Notes under the pieces: model-generated | The model's database searches: none | Told to the model about the DNA's origin: nothing | The model's input: the letters and a program-made list of their open reading frames with translations, nothing else | Program-made: the position numbers and the translations under genes | Virus record (IMG/VR): IMGVR_UViG_3300042397_002194 | Span: 1-29,871 of that record | Length of the DNA stretch: 29,871 bases | Origin: a virus | Reading direction: 5' to 3' (one strand) | In this document: piece by piece, positions 12,001 to 21,525 of the stretch | How positions within the stretch are numbered: the first letter of the stretch is position 1 | Layout of the letters: each line of letters begins with the position of its first letter

Positions 12001-15000
12001 GACTATATCCGATGAGATGCTGTGCTAATTGTTGTTGATTAGAATCAAAATTATCAATATCTAAACTATAGAAATCTTCAAATTGATTAATTTTATAATC
12101 AAAGTTAGGCAACAGCTCTGCTACAGGTTTTTTACCCAACACAGTCCATTGATTGAAATTAAATTCTTCAGACCCTAATACTTTTAAGATTGCAGAGTAA
12201 TAATTACCTGCATAAAATACAACGGTGCCGATTGGATAGTCTGTATATTTTTCCCAATTAGAAATTTGAGCTTCGTCGTATAAAAATCCCGGACTGAATA
12301 TATCACCGTTCCATCCTGCTGTAATAAATCCTAGTAATTTGATTCTTCGTTGTCTGTAGCCTGTTTGAGGATCATATATGACATCGTTAAACAAGGAAGA
12401 ATTATTTAGAATAAGTGTGTGTTCTTTCTGAATTAAATTTATTCTAACAAAATAAATTCCGTCAGTTGTATTCACAGTTTTAATAGTGAAGATGCTTTCA
12501 TCTCTCGATGTAGAAATATTTTTACTAGATAACACAGTTCCGTCAGCTTTTAATACACTGTAATCATAAAAAATATTTGTTAAACTATCTGCAACAGCCG
12601 AAGTATCTTTAAATTTTAAAGAATTTGCAAAAGGACTTAGTGTAATAACTGCGCCAACAGCCCATTTCTGAGTGGTCCAATAAAGCATTTCTTTGGAGGA
12701 AAAAGTCCAATTTAATATTTCTGTTAAGTCTTTGTTATATTCATCAAACGTAAATCCGTGAGTTTGTAACCACTTTTCATAGCCTAATATTAAAGCATGA
12801 ATATCTTCTACATTAGAATATTCTGTTCCGTAAGGAACTTGAACTATTTTTTTACTAAATTTTGAAGGCAGTCTTACTGAGGTTCCTCCTATAATAGGAA
12901 GGCTTGGTAATAATTGAAATTTAGAAATATCAAATGTTGATCCTGAATTATGTCCAACTTTTGTTCTATAAAATCTTCCTAAATATCTAACAATCTGACC
13001 TTGTTTATAATACCTATATCCAGAGTTAGTGCTTACGGAAGTTGTGTCAAGTCCGGTTATAGGATTAACATTAGATGAAGCCCAATCTACGTAGGCCTCG
13101 TCTTTACCTCCAATTGTCATTGCTGGGTCAGTGGCTGTAAATTCGGGCATCAGACAAGTAAAATACGGATACTTAGTGTCATAACCCCTAACCGAATATC
13201 CTCTGTCAGTGCGTTCAACAATAATCCCGCTAACACCTAAACTCTTAACTGGGCTGCTCTTATCAAGAAAGACTTCATGATCCTCATCTACTAAAGATAC
13301 ACCCGAGTTAGAACTGTTAGGACTTACACTATCAATAATGATATTAAATTTAGACTTGTTAACAAACCCGCCAAGTTTGTGTGACAGTTTCATTGAAAGA
13401 AATTTAATTTCTTTCTTTAGTTCTTGCAAATATTGTTTATTTTTTTGATTACCTGTTTCAATAAGAAACACACTGTATCCCGCAGACAATATAGTTTGAT
13501 CATCTTCAATGTCTTGAAATAATTTTAAAACATCAAAGTTAAGAAATTCTTTATTTTCTCCGTAACCATATTGTCCTGCAAGATTTTTAGATATCCTACT
13601 TGTGTCAAATAACAAACTAGAATATGTTGCAGGATTAGTCAGTGCCATTAATAGTTGCACTGCAAACGGATAAAGAGAACTTTTCCTCCATGCAGATTCA
13701 ACAGGGCCGTTGTCTCCAAATTTCCAATTTTCGTTTGTTTTTAGATAATCGATCCCAGTAGCAATATTTGCTGCTGCGGGATCTAATAAAACTCCGTTGT
13801 CATCAACTGGAAGTATCTTAGAAAGACCTGTTCTAATATATTTTGAATTTACGGCAGGATTGTTAGGATCTCTTATATATCCTTTTTCAAGATCTTCCCA
13901 AAGGATTGTATTACCTCGAGTATACGGAGCAGGGCCATAAGTATCAACCCACCACTCTGGCATAATTGTAAATCCTAGCATCTCCCAAGGATGGGTATGA
14001 GGGCGGTCAGTATCAAAGAAGAATTTGTAAATTCCTCTCCAGTTACCAGGTAATGGTAATCTAGTAACTAAATCTTTACCTGATCTATAATTCCATGTTT
14101 TTCTATTTTCAGAAGTAGTAGTGTTATTAGAATAATTAAATCCGTAAAAACTATCCCACTTTAAAAATTCTCTAGATAAAATATCATTTACTTCTTTTAA
14201 TGTGAATTTGTTTTTCCTAAAAGCTCCAGGAAGAACATCTTGCATATTAAGTAATTCAGGATTATAATTTATTTTAATATTATTAAAAATTCTACGCTCA
14301 AATTCAAGAATAATATCATCTCGATAGTCGTTAAACGCTACCGTAATACTCCCGTCATGGCCTTGTATTACTTTTTGTGGTTCGCCCGAGTAAGTATCAT
14401 CGATATAAATTTTTGGTTCAAATTTTGGATATAACCCTAATTTAGTAGGGGTAGGAGGAATGAAACACCCTTCGGTGCTGGTGTAATCACTGATCGTTAT
14501 TGAATCACCTTTTTCTAAATCAATTTTAATATTGACAGAAGAGTCAATTGAATCAAATTCGTATTCAGATTCATGTAATAATTGAGAAACAGTTCCGTTT
14601 ATGTCAGTCCTATATACAATAACGGCTCTAAGAGATAGTTGATTAATATTAAAGGTAGAAGTTAAAGAATAATTTTTATTTCTACTATCAGTTACTGGAA
14701 ACGTTCGAGTAACAACATCTGTACCGTATGGAACCATGTCACTTAGAGAATAAGGGAAAGATTCTTCCTTGTTAACATTCATATTATACAACGCAATGTC
14801 TAAAGATTTTTGCGGAGTATATGTTCCTTTAAATTTAGTAATCTGGTCAATTAAGCCTAATTTAAATTGATTGTAATGTTGGGCAACAGATTTAATTGCA
14901 GTTAACAAATTGTATTTGTCATTAGCAATAAAATATGCTGCAAACGAAAGAGGATTTTTATTCGAAATTAATCTCTTACCGTATTTTGATAATCCGTCGA

Positions 15001-17365
15001 TATCTCTAATATTATTTGTACCTGGAAAGTTTCCAATAAAGTTAGGATGGCTATCGGCCATAGTCTTAACGTGATCAGACAATTCAGATAGTGTAAATTG
15101 AGATATCGGGCCGTTAAATGGATTGTTTGTAAATCCAAGTGATGTTTCATAGAACCCTTTATCGCTAGGTGTTCCGGTAGTTTTAATTTTTAAAAGAACT
15201 CGATCGCCGCTCGATAACTGCTGTTTAAAAACTACAAAATATCGTCTACCTGAAGGATATAATGTATATTCTTTATTGAGCGTTTTTTTATTATCGTTAA
15301 CAAAAACGTCAACTGTAAGTTGTTGATATCCTGCATTTTCAACTGACGTTATTTCTAATTGACTTAATGTCGATTCAACAATCTGATATTGAATAATAGG
15401 AATTTGATAATTTTCGGCAGGTGTCCAAACATTTAAAAATTGTGACGATCCTCTTTTTAAATTTTTTCTAATAAATCCGTTAGATACAGGAACTGAATAC
15501 GAATTGTTTCCGTCAACTACAAAATTAACGTCATTCATAAAATAGTTTTCAAACAGATAGTATGCTTGATTAGAAATATTTTTATATTTTAGAGGAAACC
15601 CTAATACAGGATCATTGTTTCCGTCCCCTATACTATATCCAAAAATTTTAGATCCTAAAAATATTTCTTTATATTTGCTCGAGCTGTAAGCAGTCGCATC
15701 ATTATCAAAAATTTCAAATCGAGGCGCTTGATTCAAAGCAGTCTTTTGTTGGCTAGACACCCACGAAGATCCGTTAAACCACCAGTTTTCTCCACGTTTA
15801 ATATTTCCTTTTGAGATGACAACAGAGTCACCTAATTGAGGTAATACATCATCTTCTTCGTCGAGACTAATTCTAAATTTTTCCCCAATTTTAACAAAAT
15901 TAACAATATAAGTTTTGTTATTAACAAAACTATCACGATCTGCGGTAAAGATAACTCGGTCACCTTGACCGATTTCTTCTCCATCAATATAGAATCCAAC
16001 TGCTCCTTCTACTGTAGAAAAAACATCATTTGTAACGGTATCTATGAATTGAACATTCTTCTTAGCAAATGATCCAAAATTATTAAGTTGTATATCTGCT
16101 TCAAACTCAACAATTGGTCGTTTTGCTCTGTTTGCAAAAGGTAACTCTACAGGAATTCCGTTAAGTTCTGCACTTAACTTAATAACATCTTCGTGGAACC
16201 ATCTATTATATCGGCTCCATGGATTTTTGTCTTGAGATGATTTATTAATAGTAATATATTCAGGAATTAACGGAAGGTTAATAGATTGATCAAACGCATA
16301 TTGATCAAATGTGTCACTATCAAATCTTTCATCAAAAACTGTAGAAAATCTTTCAGGTGCAACCAGTGAATTAAAATCAACAAGTTTAATTGCTGACCCC
16401 ACTCCTTCGACAATAAATTCTTTGTCTTTATAAGATTCAGGAGACACATCACCGACAAAATTAATTTTTAAGCCATTAGTAAGAACAATTCCTGAATAAG
16501 AAGTATAGTTACTTTTTCCTAAAATTTCTTTTTCAACGTCAATAACACTGTTCTCTTCGACGTTCTTGATTACAAACTCTCCTCCTTTTAAAATATTGTC
16601 TTCAGAAACATAATAAAGAGTCTTAGGAGTAGTATGATCAATCTTTAATGTAATAGTACCTTCTGAGATTCCATTATTTTCTGTCGCTCGATAAGGAGCT
16701 TCTTTTCCAGAAATTCTCGAAGTTTTAAACCAGAAAGTGCTATTACTTTTAACGTTAAATTTATAAGTAACTCCTCTATAAAGAGTAATCTGGGGTGCAG
16801 GAGTTAATCCATCAGGAGTAAACACAAAATTAAATCCGTCAGCTGTATCTGTTACATTATATGTGCTGACTATTTCTCTTTGCTGATTAGCAATAGAGAC
16901 TGAATTAGGGCCAGATGGCATCCAGTAATATTTTTCAAAGTTTACAAACTTGTCCCAATCAATATGCGGATCATAAGAATAAAATTCTGGAGATAACAAT
17001 CTATCTAATTTTGAAATGTTTGCACCTTCAAAATTTAATTGATTAATTAAATCATCATATGATGTGGCTTTGATAATTTTTAATATATCATTGGTAATAA
17101 CCAATGCAGGTTCAAGTTGATAATCTTGTCTTATTTTTAAATTGGATTCAATATAAAAATCTTTATTAGGATTAAACGTTGGAGTAACTTTACTACCGAC
17201 CCATCCGTCGAGTCTTTTTAACTGGGGAGGCTGTATTAACTGATCAATAGTGCCTGCTAAAAATTTACTATTCTTATTTGTTCTAAATAAAACTGGAAGA
17301 AGATCTACACTCTTTCTTGTTCCTGGCTCATTTTTATTCATCACCTGATTTAATTCATCAGACAT
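3026..17365 (-). CDS. Giant gp7-position baseplate/appendage protein (4779 aa)
   Basis: One uninterrupted frame of 4779 codons, roughly 525 kDa. It overlaps the gp6 stop by one base (TAATG) and has a strong AGGAG 7 nt upstream (17373-17377). In T4, gp7 (about 1000 aa) follows gp6; the N-terminal region here ([19 protein letters not shown] at about 38-56, then YQLEPALVI) resembles large marine phage proteins at this locus, sometimes labelled VrlC-like. By residue: about 175-265 cupredoxin-like domain without metal ligands; 974-1170 conserved block ([42 protein letters not shown]); 2110-2600 seven FG-GAP motifs, probably a beta-propeller; 2978-3065 and 3358-3428 Gly-Tyr repeats; about 3292 [10 protein letters not shown]; 3530-3615 conserved block with [10 protein letters not shown]; 3933-4140 nidogen-like domain ([18 protein letters not shown]); 4190-4480 tandem VNG sandwich repeats; 4533-4570 [13 protein letters not shown] and LRRGTLGTG. 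No membrane segment is seen. It probably forms the outer wedge and bears adhesin domains. Confidence 0.85.
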   Translation of the reverse strand: MSDELNQVMNKNEPGTRKSVDLLPVLFRTNKNSKFLAGTIDQLIQPPQLKRLDGWVGSKVTPTFNPNKDFYIESNLKIRQDYQLEPALVITNDILKIIKATSYDDLINQLNFEGANISKLDRLLSPEFYSYDPHIDWDKFVNFEKYYWMPSGPNSVSIANQQREIVSTYNVTDTADGFNFVFTPDGLTPAPQITLYRGVTYKFNVKSNSTFWFKTSRISGKEAPYRATENNGISEGTITLKIDHTTPKTLYYVSEDNILKGGEFVIKNVEENSVIDVEKEILGKSNYTSYSGIVLTNGLKINFVGDVSPESYKDKEFIVEGVGSAIKLVDFNSLVAPERFSTVFDERFDSDTFDQYAFDQSINLPLIPEYITINKSSQDKNPWSRYNRWFHEDVIKLSAELNGIPVELPFANRAKRPIVEFEADIQLNNFGSFAKKNVQFIDTVTNDVFSTVEGAVGFYIDGEEIGQGDRVIFTADRDSFVNNKTYIVNFVKIGEKFRISLDEEDDVLPQLGDSVVISKGNIKRGENWWFNGSSWVSSQQKTALNQAPRFEIFDNDATAYSSSKYKEIFLGSKIFGYSIGDGNNDPVLGFPLKYKNISNQAYYLFENYFMNDVNFVVDGNNSYSVPVSNGFIRKNLKRGSSQFLNVWTPAENYQIPIIQYQIVESTLSQLEITSVENAGYQQLTVDVFVNDNKKTLNKEYTLYPSGRRYFVVFKQQLSSGDRVLLKIKTTGTPSDKGFYETSLGFTNNPFNGPISQFTLSELSDHVKTMADSHPNFIGNFPGTNNIRDIDGLSKYGKRLISNKNPLSFAAYFIANDKYNLLTAIKSVAQHYNQFKLGLIDQITKFKGTYTPQKSLDIALYNMNVNKEESFPYSLSDMVPYGTDVVTRTFPVTDSRNKNYSLTSTFNINQLSLRAVIVYRTDINGTVSQLLHESEYEFDSIDSSVNIKIDLEKGDSITISDYTSTEGCFIPPTPTKLGLYPKFEPKIYIDDTYSGEPQKVIQGHDGSITVAFNDYRDDIILEFERRIFNNIKINYNPELLNMQDVLPGAFRKNKFTLKEVNDILSREFLKWDSFYGFNYSNNTTTSENRKTWNYRSGKDLVTRLPLPGNWRGIYKFFFDTDRPHTHPWEMLGFTIMPEWWVDTYGPAPYTRGNTILWEDLEKGYIRDPNNPAVNSKYIRTGLSKILPVDDNGVLLDPAAANIATGIDYLKTNENWKFGDNGPVESAWRKSSLYPFAVQLLMALTNPATYSSLLFDTSRISKNLAGQYGYGENKEFLNFDVLKLFQDIEDDQTILSAGYSVFLIETGNQKNKQYLQELKKEIKFLSMKLSHKLGGFVNKSKFNIIIDSVSPNSSNSGVSLVDEDHEVFLDKSSPVKSLGVSGIIVERTDRGYSVRGYDTKYPYFTCLMPEFTATDPAMTIGGKDEAYVDWASSNVNPITGLDTTSVSTNSGYRYYKQGQIVRYLGRFYRTKVGHNSGSTFDISKFQLLPSLPIIGGTSVRLPSKFSKKIVQVPYGTEYSNVEDIHALILGYEKWLQTHGFTFDEYNKDLTEILNWTFSSKEMLYWTTQKWAVGAVITLSPFANSLKFKDTSAVADSLTNIFYDYSVLKADGTVLSSKNISTSRDESIFTIKTVNTTDGIYFVRINLIQKEHTLILNNSSLFNDVIYDPQTGYRQRRIKLLGFITAGWNGDIFSPGFLYDEAQISNWEKYTDYPIGTVVFYAGNYYSAILKVLGSEEFNFNQWTVLGKKPVAELLPNFDYKINQFEDFYSLDIDNFDSNQQQLAQHLIGYSPRNYLTNIFTNSVSQYKFYQGYIKEKGTKNTINKLAKASVISQGGFIDYYEDWAFRVGDFGAFANNETLEITLDELKFKENPQIVNFVDTEPVVASEFISYQTDDEIVIKPKNYNSLPFKTSNNVLTDSVSILPSAGYVRLDDVTATAFNRESLLDIANNRALKEGDTIWIGFTPNGDWDVVRYTQMPTRVVDASVDVPGESLTITTEFKHNLQSGDIISISQFDSQIDGVYRVNDIMSLNSFTVSSALSFLSTPFNPQIGLFFKFVSVRFNEFDDIRSSEALDKFSRNEKIWVDNDGNNKWSVYQKVKNFNSFEFKSPYVAYTLGTNQQYGFSIAGSDDGSKFITASPNFYFDSGLSDDYGRVYVYKTQGNLKTDILSAGFLNPNPSKIEKYFTGDNNSSFGKSIQFDQDNDYIYIGAPTASYIKQTLSSNKFSTVSVIGTTSTYENQGLVKIVKYDFTNNEDVFELVFSSPQPETDSHFGHSIYLGNRSTSSKVVFVSSPESNGSSINEGAVYHNIVNTISTTSAIIVASAVSNARLPTTLAPLTANSRFGHAISGNYTGSRVAVAAPGWSTSTGAVYIYTSNIGDSYSNIQHISSDSPELYGLAGPGSGFAESICMDRDGEYLFISAISASDSPTKSGKVFVMKWSEDRFKLNHVIDNPYSNYGFDFGNLINISPDGKTLVIGSARSSHKPYVSFDTYRNQNNTQEKYVLDELSEQRESTTFDSGTTQFYSVIKNSGAAFTFVKEKNKFVFGEELFNQLSTPGQLYGNSSFVSNTGVIIGAPGLPQTNNQLGALYFYNSTSASLSSWKVLREESELIDLSFIKSIKTIDTDKETVVDYLEIIDPIKGKISGIADQELTFKSLFDPAIYSIGVNGVAANTNNNWLDEHVGELWWDLSSVKYLWYEQGELEFRRNNWNNLFPGSMIDVYEWVRTSLLPSQWSAIADTNEGLSEGISGQPKFSDNSVISIKQVWDPISNSFSNVYYYWVKNKVTVPLGTSRRLSAYDVASTIADPKSKGLKFVSIIANNAVMLTNMDSSIYGKNINLSVDIDLTGKETNAHTEWLLLQDGNAASVPTTLLIRKLIDSLLGTDATGNPVPDILLSDRQKYGVGFRPRQSIFKDRISALRTFVEYSNSILEKNNIVDSVSLDKFLSKDEIPNSFLGTYDVVVEDIIERDFSIVTRNLKKAQLTCEVQHGRIISVRIVNPGFGFGTLNKKLSISNQESNTFVGPTVYIDGDGTDAIIQTEVNIVGEIVNANIVNSGKNYTFTPTLTVRPFSVVVRTDETVNGKWSRYEWDYENKSFLRKYTQSFDTTNFWKYIDWIDDTYNPSQDIIATIDAPYQLPALDSIPGGNYIKVRNGGDGRYIILRRRFENSGVGSFNDKYDLIYQENGTIKIDNSIWNYTESVYGWDQVSGWDQTSFDQNPAKETENIIYGIFEDVFVGQLKVYYNKLFFKLVKYAMSEQKSLDWAFKTSFINVYNYAGELDQRPVYKLNNESYYQDYINETKPYHTKIRNFTNSYTATDVSNTVITDFDLPSVYSSSQGRFIPVSFNRPELNRNPWKSWLRNYTYRVESIDVYSGGSGYEIPPIVEIVPQPGDTTGSGAKAIAYIALGKISKIVVTNPGAGYTATPIVNLIGGGPTNLIAARVYPRLANDVVRSNKVVMKFDRVSGYNEVTSALAHDSYIATGSSREFDLTWAPNPDKNNVTVKVNGIRVLSGDYNLIKYSKKVNGYSKLFGKLQLKEIPKKLSSISIEYKKDHSLYHAVDRIRDYYSPISGMPGNTATMLMYGLEYPGVTIDTLPFEVSKGWDSTPFGESNWDDFVPELGSYETKGPRISTVVSANTTNNAGTILYFDIPDNKNVIDLKVNSTVTIATVIYTVTSSTAMPFNIENQTASRWKVTLNTPVFVATGTSLSFVNPNPLVYSLPFVPAQNVNYNTYVKTAGSDKFVRVDTIPFTGTGFLSTISVAQIYNIEDRILFRSEDSDGSLPIVDLDLDTYISGGYLELVNDEWVPSRSEDLEDINIDGDKLISTTNSYGPEENLPGKVSDSLGINVYTYPKSGAALMINKKYFKDAFTNRYPIGFTPPNNQSVEVLLNNDLLIYGTDYTIDYLTNEIVFLDDPYAGIRGPYFSPNNALPRRQGNVIASQAGDDTFTGPYPLGFSWNMFGTLYDQVYVGTNGYLTFGDGSSDWTPLLLGYLTNPAIYIEYCDLWQDYGINSATGLRDIPLSTGETPGLFLSNGEIGNFVYWRLRFQGSHYNQRTSATTVPAYQFEVTLYSDGTNQYIEMIYENAWRGSNFNGDQGFITGVALGRSGSVPGAGILVDDANIQNNTSHVFYSTSNGGNWQYAGQGSFDPFKNQNPDPELLSITTMSVGGKNFLEKASVPITYISGQKVFDFASNYTDVNSAYVTVNGIKRSDYVLSGSLKSGTSGRVKITFASNLNIGDLLQVWFFASDAKAFSEVQEQIISATTGTTSFALTYPPGNIEPFHSQLVVERNGVRLSPPDTVYYSAANGVRSFSLDQHIDYPQGLPDRVVLEVYVNGVRQSFSQEIKLNQDNNSVDFSEGRLTNNDVVAITILRDHDYYVVNNRLVLTNRVDVSSSSVIKVTTFSNHDNSLFRRERYKGNYAGIFKLSRTVVSSEYVWVEINGLPITREADFRIESDNRTVILNERFKLRDTDTVVIMSVVDQTSEKLIGYRIFQDNLGRTHYKRISQQNSTQLAADLLSTDTSITVEDSSVLTPPNHDKNRPGVILIDGERIEFFKLEGNKLSWLRRGTLGTGVKILHKESSIVLDQGPSQNIPLVEYKRVDKFSINSTTNTTFTLTNVVFTGSIVNAYNHVEVVYQGRTLRKPISDTFTSMFNNGVKTLKNTTSSYKITDVSIGYDSGDVNSAGTSSIVTLNPEFSINTATSMVVINFQPQVGAELKVIQSISQEIGFEYSDVHTRNIEQVKFLLECPSFLPDKYYYGQNTTTDQYLVLESGDTLDSETGDPLIGS
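9560..11040 (-). other. FG-GAP / integrin-like beta-propeller region of the giant protein
   Basis: Seven successive motifs of the FG-x-(S/A/L) type are visible, at about residues 2117 (YGFSIAG), 2188 (FGKSIQF), 2268 (FGHSIYL), 2340 (FGHAISG), 2402 (FAESICM), 2458 (FGNLINI) and 2557 (YGNSSFV). Most are followed some ten residues later by a (V/I)xxx(A/S)(P/A/S) strand (IYIGAP, VFVSSP, VAVAAP, LFISAI, LVIGSA, VIIGAP). Copies 1, 4, 5 and 7 also show a closing GxVYVYK, GAVYIYT, GKVFVMK or GALYFYN strand. The number and spacing suit a seven-bladed propeller with an insertion between motifs six and seven. Confidence 0.75.
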
Positions 17366-20300
17366 TAATATACTCCTAATGTGCTATTGATAATAGTTGC
17401 TGTGGTTTTAATTTGACTAGAAGTAATTGCATCTATTATTTCAATATCATTAACTGTTGCACCATTAATGAAAATTTCGTTATTTTGACATGCAATTTCA
17501 TATAGGCTTCCAAATGGTACATCTGATTTAGGAACAATGATAAAGTTAGTAATATCAGGTGTAAGTAAATTCATAATGTAGGTCGAAAGTTCACTAAAAT
17601 AAAATGTTTTACCAAATTCCCAATTTTCTAAAGCAAAAAATTGTTCGATTCCGGATAAAATTTTAGATTTTAATTCATTTTCAGTAGTTGATCTAGAAGC
17701 ATTTCTAACTGCCTTAAATGTAGCTTTTAAATTTCTACTGGCCTTATCGCCAAACAGTACTTTGTATTTTACTGGCTGATAAATCAATTGATCGCTAATT
17801 GATTTAATTGGCTCCAGTACTGTGCTATAATTTTCTTCTAATTCTGAACTTGTTGGGGCTAGAGGTTCTAATCCGTTTTGAGAAATTAACCAATTTCTAT
17901 AATTTCTATCATAGCTTTGCGTTAATATGTAGATATCAATAATATTTGTTTTACTAGGATCTAATCTTCTATCATCACCGCTGTTATGTTTGTAATGAAA
18001 TTTTAAATTTTTTCTTCCTGTTCTTGCAATATAATTTGGTTCAAATGTAAAAAATGATTCGGTAGAAGTAGAATATCTTTTTACAACTTCAATAGACTTA
18101 TCGTAGAAATAATACAAATTACCTTCTACAGGGTTATTTTGAATTGCATCGGCTTCGGTCGGAAATGCTGTTATAGTTTCATCAGTTAGATAATATGTTA
18201 AGTCATTATTTGATTTTTTAAAATAAACAAATTTATCTTTAAATCCAGTTTGAGCACTAAAGGAGAACGGTGCTACAATATTTAAAAATGAATCGGGATT
18301 TTCAATCTGACTGTCTTCGTACTCATCAAGGAACGAAACTTTAATTTTTCTAGGCTCGATATACCCATCTGACTCAACAATGTTACTATCAATCTGCCAG
18401 CCGTAATCTATTCCAAGTGGTAAGGAAGAAAACTGTGCTTCAGAGGTTGATACCGAAACAACAGAAGTTAGTGTATTATATCCTGTTCCAGAATTTACAA
18501 TTATAATACTGTCAATTTCTCCGTTCTTTATTATAGGATAAAAGCTACCGTTGCTTCCAACAGTTACATTAATAATAGGTGTTGAGACGTATCCCTTTCC
18601 TCTATTAATCACTGTTAGCCCTCTAACTGATCCGTTGGTTCCGGTACTGGTCAGTTCTATTATTGAATTTCCGTAGTTAACAGGTGCTTCATTTGTTCCA
18701 AGTACTGTAATTTGGTCCTTCACTAGAGTATTCTTTACGAAGTCATAATTTTTATTTGTACTATCAAAATAGAAAGAAGTATCTTGCTCGCTTTCAAAAA
18801 TATAATCTGTAATCCTATACTTTACATCATATCCTATACCGTTCCATGTAAATGCAAATAGCCAACTAGAATCTTTATTTGTATTTGACGAATCCTTTTG
18901 ATAAGTCAATGTGAAGGGGCCTGTTACATCAATGTCAGTGTCATTAATGATATACCAACTTCTTGTATTTTCTGCAAAACTTAATCCAAAATTTCTCTTG
19001 GCTAGACAAAGGTTAACAATATCCGTTTGTAATGTGTAGCTAAAAACATTATCAAACGGCGGAATTATTTCTGTTGCAATTGCACCAGTAGGAACATTTT
19101 GAGTAACTATGATTGGTCCTGAACCATCAGGCAAATTGCCCTGGCCGCCATAAGATCCGTCACCTATGACTAATACCGCTTTAACCCATTTGAAATTTTT
19201 TGTCTTTGAATCTGCTGTAGTTGTTAAATTTCCATTAGGTAAAAAATAATTACCCGTTGGTGGTACAAATTTAATTAACGAGTTTGGTTCTAAATATCCT
19301 AGATTACCTGCTGAAAATATTCCTGTAGATAAAGGGAAACCTGTAACTTTATCTACAAAATACCCTGTGGTTTGATTTGTACTCTTTGTTGATTGATTCC
19401 ACACAACTGGCGGATCAGTTAAAGCAGGACGCGGCCAGTAATTTAAATAAAAATTATTCATACTTTTTGATTCTGTAATAGGAAGAAGTTTATTAATTAC
19501 AGTTGCAAAAATTTCATTTTTATTTGAATAAGAGAATTGAAAGTTTAAAATTTTATCTTCTTGATAAAGAGCGCCATCGTTTCCAAAAATATTAGTACTT
19601 GAATATTTTCCGCTAACATCACTAAGTTCATAATATTTAGAAATACCACTAGAAACTCTGTTAATGCTTTTAATTTTAACAATGTCAGCACCAGCAGTTA
19701 GTGGAGCAATATTGTAATCTTCAGCAGTGATCATCCTATTTTGAGTGTAATAGGATTGTGGTGCTTTCAGTCTTATATTGTCATCGCTTTCTGCAGATTC
19801 ACTATTATTGACAGTGTATTGTAAACTGAAAGTCAATGTCAGTTGATGTTTTTGACCAATTTTATTGAAATACGGTAAATTAATTTGTACACCGTTAATC
19901 TGCTCGGGCTTGATAGAATATTTTAAACCGTTACTCTGTCTATAGAATAATACGAATTGACCTTTAGGTAAATTACCAAACAGGCCGTCTGCAAAATTTA
20001 AATCAATTTGATCGTTTTCTCTTGTAGTAATTGCAAAAATATTTCGTTCTTGGTTAGATAAGCTGTTATAAATTACGTTGTTACCTGTAAGAGCTGGAAT
20101 TTTTTTCCAATTACTAGAATAATTTCCGCTAACATCAAGCTGCCATAGCCATACGTCAGAGTCATTAATATCAGTGGCATTTATTCCAACAATCTCATTT
20201 GGAACAGGTGCATCAATATTGAAAGTAGTTAAATTTAATGTGCCTTGGCGGAAATGCACAAAGAATCCAGTATTTGCACTTCCACTTCCTTTGTTGTCAT

Positions 20301-21021
20301 TCCTAAAAATAAAACTAAACTGATCTGCCGGACGTGGTACAGATTCGTAAATAACAGTATTTTTTGTAAATTCGCATCCGGTAATTTCAAAAGGCATTGA
20401 AATTCCGCCAATGGTTTTACTGAAACTAAAAATAGGAACATCTGTATTAGCGGTGTCAATTTTGTATTGTTCTGTATCAATGCCGCCAATAACTTTTTTA
20501 TCGTACGGCCTTCCAAATGTTAGACTTCCGGGCATCGCACTGTTTAATATGGTAATAAATTGTTGATACCAATTACTATTACTAGTGTCGTTCCAAGCAA
20601 CTACTGTGTTGGCAAGATTGCTTCCGTTAGCATCAAATACATTGTCCGTAGTTGATAGTGCTGTTAATTTTAAAAAGCCGTTAGCAGGTTGATTTCGTTT
20701 TGCATTGTAATTAATCAACTGTGCAAGACGCAGAATGCTGTCACGACGTTGTGCAGTTTCTAAAAAGTTTTCACGTGCATTTAAATCAACACGGAAACTT
20801 AAATTCTGACCTAAGAAGGCAATTAAATCTATAAGAGCAATGTACTCACTTGATTCTAGATAATCATTAAAGTCTTCGGGGTATTTTTCTCGGAGGTAAG
20901 AAATCATAGTTCTTCGAAGTGTTTCGAAGTCGTAAGATTTAAAATCAGAATTTTTAAATGACTGATATACCTTTTTCCAATCTTCTGCTACAAGCAATTT
21001 CGAGTTGGTTGACGGGATCAT
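17365..21021 (-). CDS. 6: Baseplate wedge protein gp6 (1218 aa)
   Basis: T4 gp6 family, the core wedge protein whose dimers form the continuous baseplate ring. The N-terminal region (residues about 12-115) has the familiar pattern FETLRRTMISYLREKYPEDF, ALIDLIAFLGQNLSFRVD and ARENFLETAQRRDSILRLAQ. The C-terminal region (about 1110-1218) is also typical: a helical NELKSKILSGIEQFF, then ENWEFGKTFYFSEL, FIIVPKSD and FGSLYEIACQNNEIFINGA. The protein is nearly twice the length of T4 gp6 (about 660 aa). Part of the extra length is a Gly-Tyr repeat pair at about 794-857 (VINRGKGYVSTPIINV and IIVNSGTGYNTL) that recurs in the giant neighbour. AAGG lies 10 nt before the ATG. The gene stop overlaps the ATG of the giant gene, so expression of the two is probably coupled. 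Confidence 0.93.
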   Translation of the reverse strand: MIPSTNSKLLVAEDWKKVYQSFKNSDFKSYDFETLRRTMISYLREKYPEDFNDYLESSEYIALIDLIAFLGQNLSFRVDLNARENFLETAQRRDSILRLAQLINYNAKRNQPANGFLKLTALSTTDNVFDANGSNLANTVVAWNDTSNSNWYQQFITILNSAMPGSLTFGRPYDKKVIGGIDTEQYKIDTANTDVPIFSFSKTIGGISMPFEITGCEFTKNTVIYESVPRPADQFSFIFRNDNKGSGSANTGFFVHFRQGTLNLTTFNIDAPVPNEIVGINATDINDSDVWLWQLDVSGNYSSNWKKIPALTGNNVIYNSLSNQERNIFAITTRENDQIDLNFADGLFGNLPKGQFVLFYRQSNGLKYSIKPEQINGVQINLPYFNKIGQKHQLTLTFSLQYTVNNSESAESDDNIRLKAPQSYYTQNRMITAEDYNIAPLTAGADIVKIKSINRVSSGISKYYELSDVSGKYSSTNIFGNDGALYQEDKILNFQFSYSNKNEIFATVINKLLPITESKSMNNFYLNYWPRPALTDPPVVWNQSTKSTNQTTGYFVDKVTGFPLSTGIFSAGNLGYLEPNSLIKFVPPTGNYFLPNGNLTTTADSKTKNFKWVKAVLVIGDGSYGGQGNLPDGSGPIIVTQNVPTGAIATEIIPPFDNVFSYTLQTDIVNLCLAKRNFGLSFAENTRSWYIINDTDIDVTGPFTLTYQKDSSNTNKDSSWLFAFTWNGIGYDVKYRITDYIFESEQDTSFYFDSTNKNYDFVKNTLVKDQITVLGTNEAPVNYGNSIIELTSTGTNGSVRGLTVINRGKGYVSTPIINVTVGSNGSFYPIIKNGEIDSIIIVNSGTGYNTLTSVVSVSTSEAQFSSLPLGIDYGWQIDSNIVESDGYIEPRKIKVSFLDEYEDSQIENPDSFLNIVAPFSFSAQTGFKDKFVYFKKSNNDLTYYLTDETITAFPTEADAIQNNPVEGNLYYFYDKSIEVVKRYSTSTESFFTFEPNYIARTGRKNLKFHYKHNSGDDRRLDPSKTNIIDIYILTQSYDRNYRNWLISQNGLEPLAPTSSELEENYSTVLEPIKSISDQLIYQPVKYKVLFGDKASRNLKATFKAVRNASRSTTENELKSKILSGIEQFFALENWEFGKTFYFSELSTYIMNLLTPDITNFIIVPKSDVPFGSLYEIACQNNEIFINGATVNDIEIIDAITSSQIKTTATIINSTLGVY

Positions 21022-21044
21022 AGATACATTACCTTAATTTACAA

Positions 21045-21052
21045 TATTTATT
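21045..21052 (-). promoter_or_regulatory. Candidate T4-type late promoter for gp6
   Basis: On the minus strand this reads AATAAATA, seven of eight matches to the T4 late octamer TATAAATA, placed 23 nt before the gp6 ATG and leaving room for a short leader with AAGG. It lies in one of the few real intergenic gaps of the cluster (53 nt). Confidence 0.4.
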
Positions 21053-21056
21053 GCTA

Positions 21057-21076
21057 AATTAACCGAGTAGTTAATT
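21057..21076 (-). terminator. Weak hairpin just after gp25
   Basis: A perfect 7-bp inverted repeat AATTAAC / GTTAATT flanks a 6-nt loop and overlaps the last two bases of the gp25 stop codon. In the transcribed strand it is followed by TTTAGC rather than a proper U-tract, and the stem is AT-rich, so it is a poor intrinsic terminator. It could instead mark or protect an mRNA end upstream of the gp6 promoter candidate. Confidence 0.25.
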
Positions 21077-21509
21077 AGCTTGCCAACCCTACTCTTTTAT
21101 CAAAAGATAAAATCATACTGTCACTGACGTCAGTACCTTGATAGGTCAATGTGATTTCAATAAGAAAACCGTAGTCTTGTTCGACAATGTTTACTAGAGT
21201 AGGAATTACTCTAGGATCAGAATTTAATATCCTGTCAATGTCTGACGAAATTTGTTGTTTAACGTTAGGAGTTAATGGCTCGTATATAAGGTCCCATATT
21301 ATAGAACCAAATGCGGGATTCATTACTCGTTCTCCCTTCCTTACGTTAAATTGATTTAATATATCTTGTTTAATTAATTCAAAATCATAAAGTTTTATAT
21401 TAGTAGAATTTTCGTCTACTGTACTAAATCCTCTATAAAATTGACTACGTTGATTAGTAGTAACATTGTTTACATTAGGAGGAGTGATAACTGTGTTTTT
21501 ATAAGCCAT
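21075..21509 (-). CDS. 25: Baseplate wedge protein gp25 (144 aa)
   Basis: gp25/GPW family (called lysozyme-like in older annotation, though the T4 protein is structural and not needed as an enzyme). Landmarks are LYDFELIKQDILNQF, the conserved core RKGERVMNPAFGSIIWDLIY, EPLTPNVKQQI, then RILNSDPRVIPTL and a C-terminal strand pair IEITLTY and MILSFDKRVG. The length is close to T4 gp25 (132 aa), with a longer N-terminus. In T4, gp25 joins the gp6 ring to the sheath and starts the contraction lattice. It lies 16 nt after the gp5 stop and 53 nt before gp6, the usual gene order. The short gap to gp5 contains no Shine-Dalgarno, so translation may depend on reinitiation after gp5. The first ATG in frame was kept because the conserved region starts well downstream. 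Confidence 0.95.
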   Translation of the reverse strand: MAYKNTVITPPNVNNVTTNQRSQFYRGFSTVDENSTNIKLYDFELIKQDILNQFNVRKGERVMNPAFGSIIWDLIYEPLTPNVKQQISSDIDRILNSDPRVIPTLVNIVEQDYGFLIEITLTYQGTDVSDSMILSFDKRVGLAS

Positions 21510-21525
21510 ACAACTATTTATTCAG

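Noticed and set aside
3026-17365. The giant gene as an assembly or frameshift fusion of several genes
   Set aside because: The frame has no internal Shine-Dalgarno-ATG junctions that align with domain borders, conserved scaffold blocks occur from the N-terminus to near the C-terminus, and junctions with both neighbours are tight.
21515-21522. AATAAATA just before gp25 as a late promoter
   Set aside because: Only 5 nt separate it from the ATG, so transcription would start at or beyond the start codon. It is more likely chance in AT-rich sequence.
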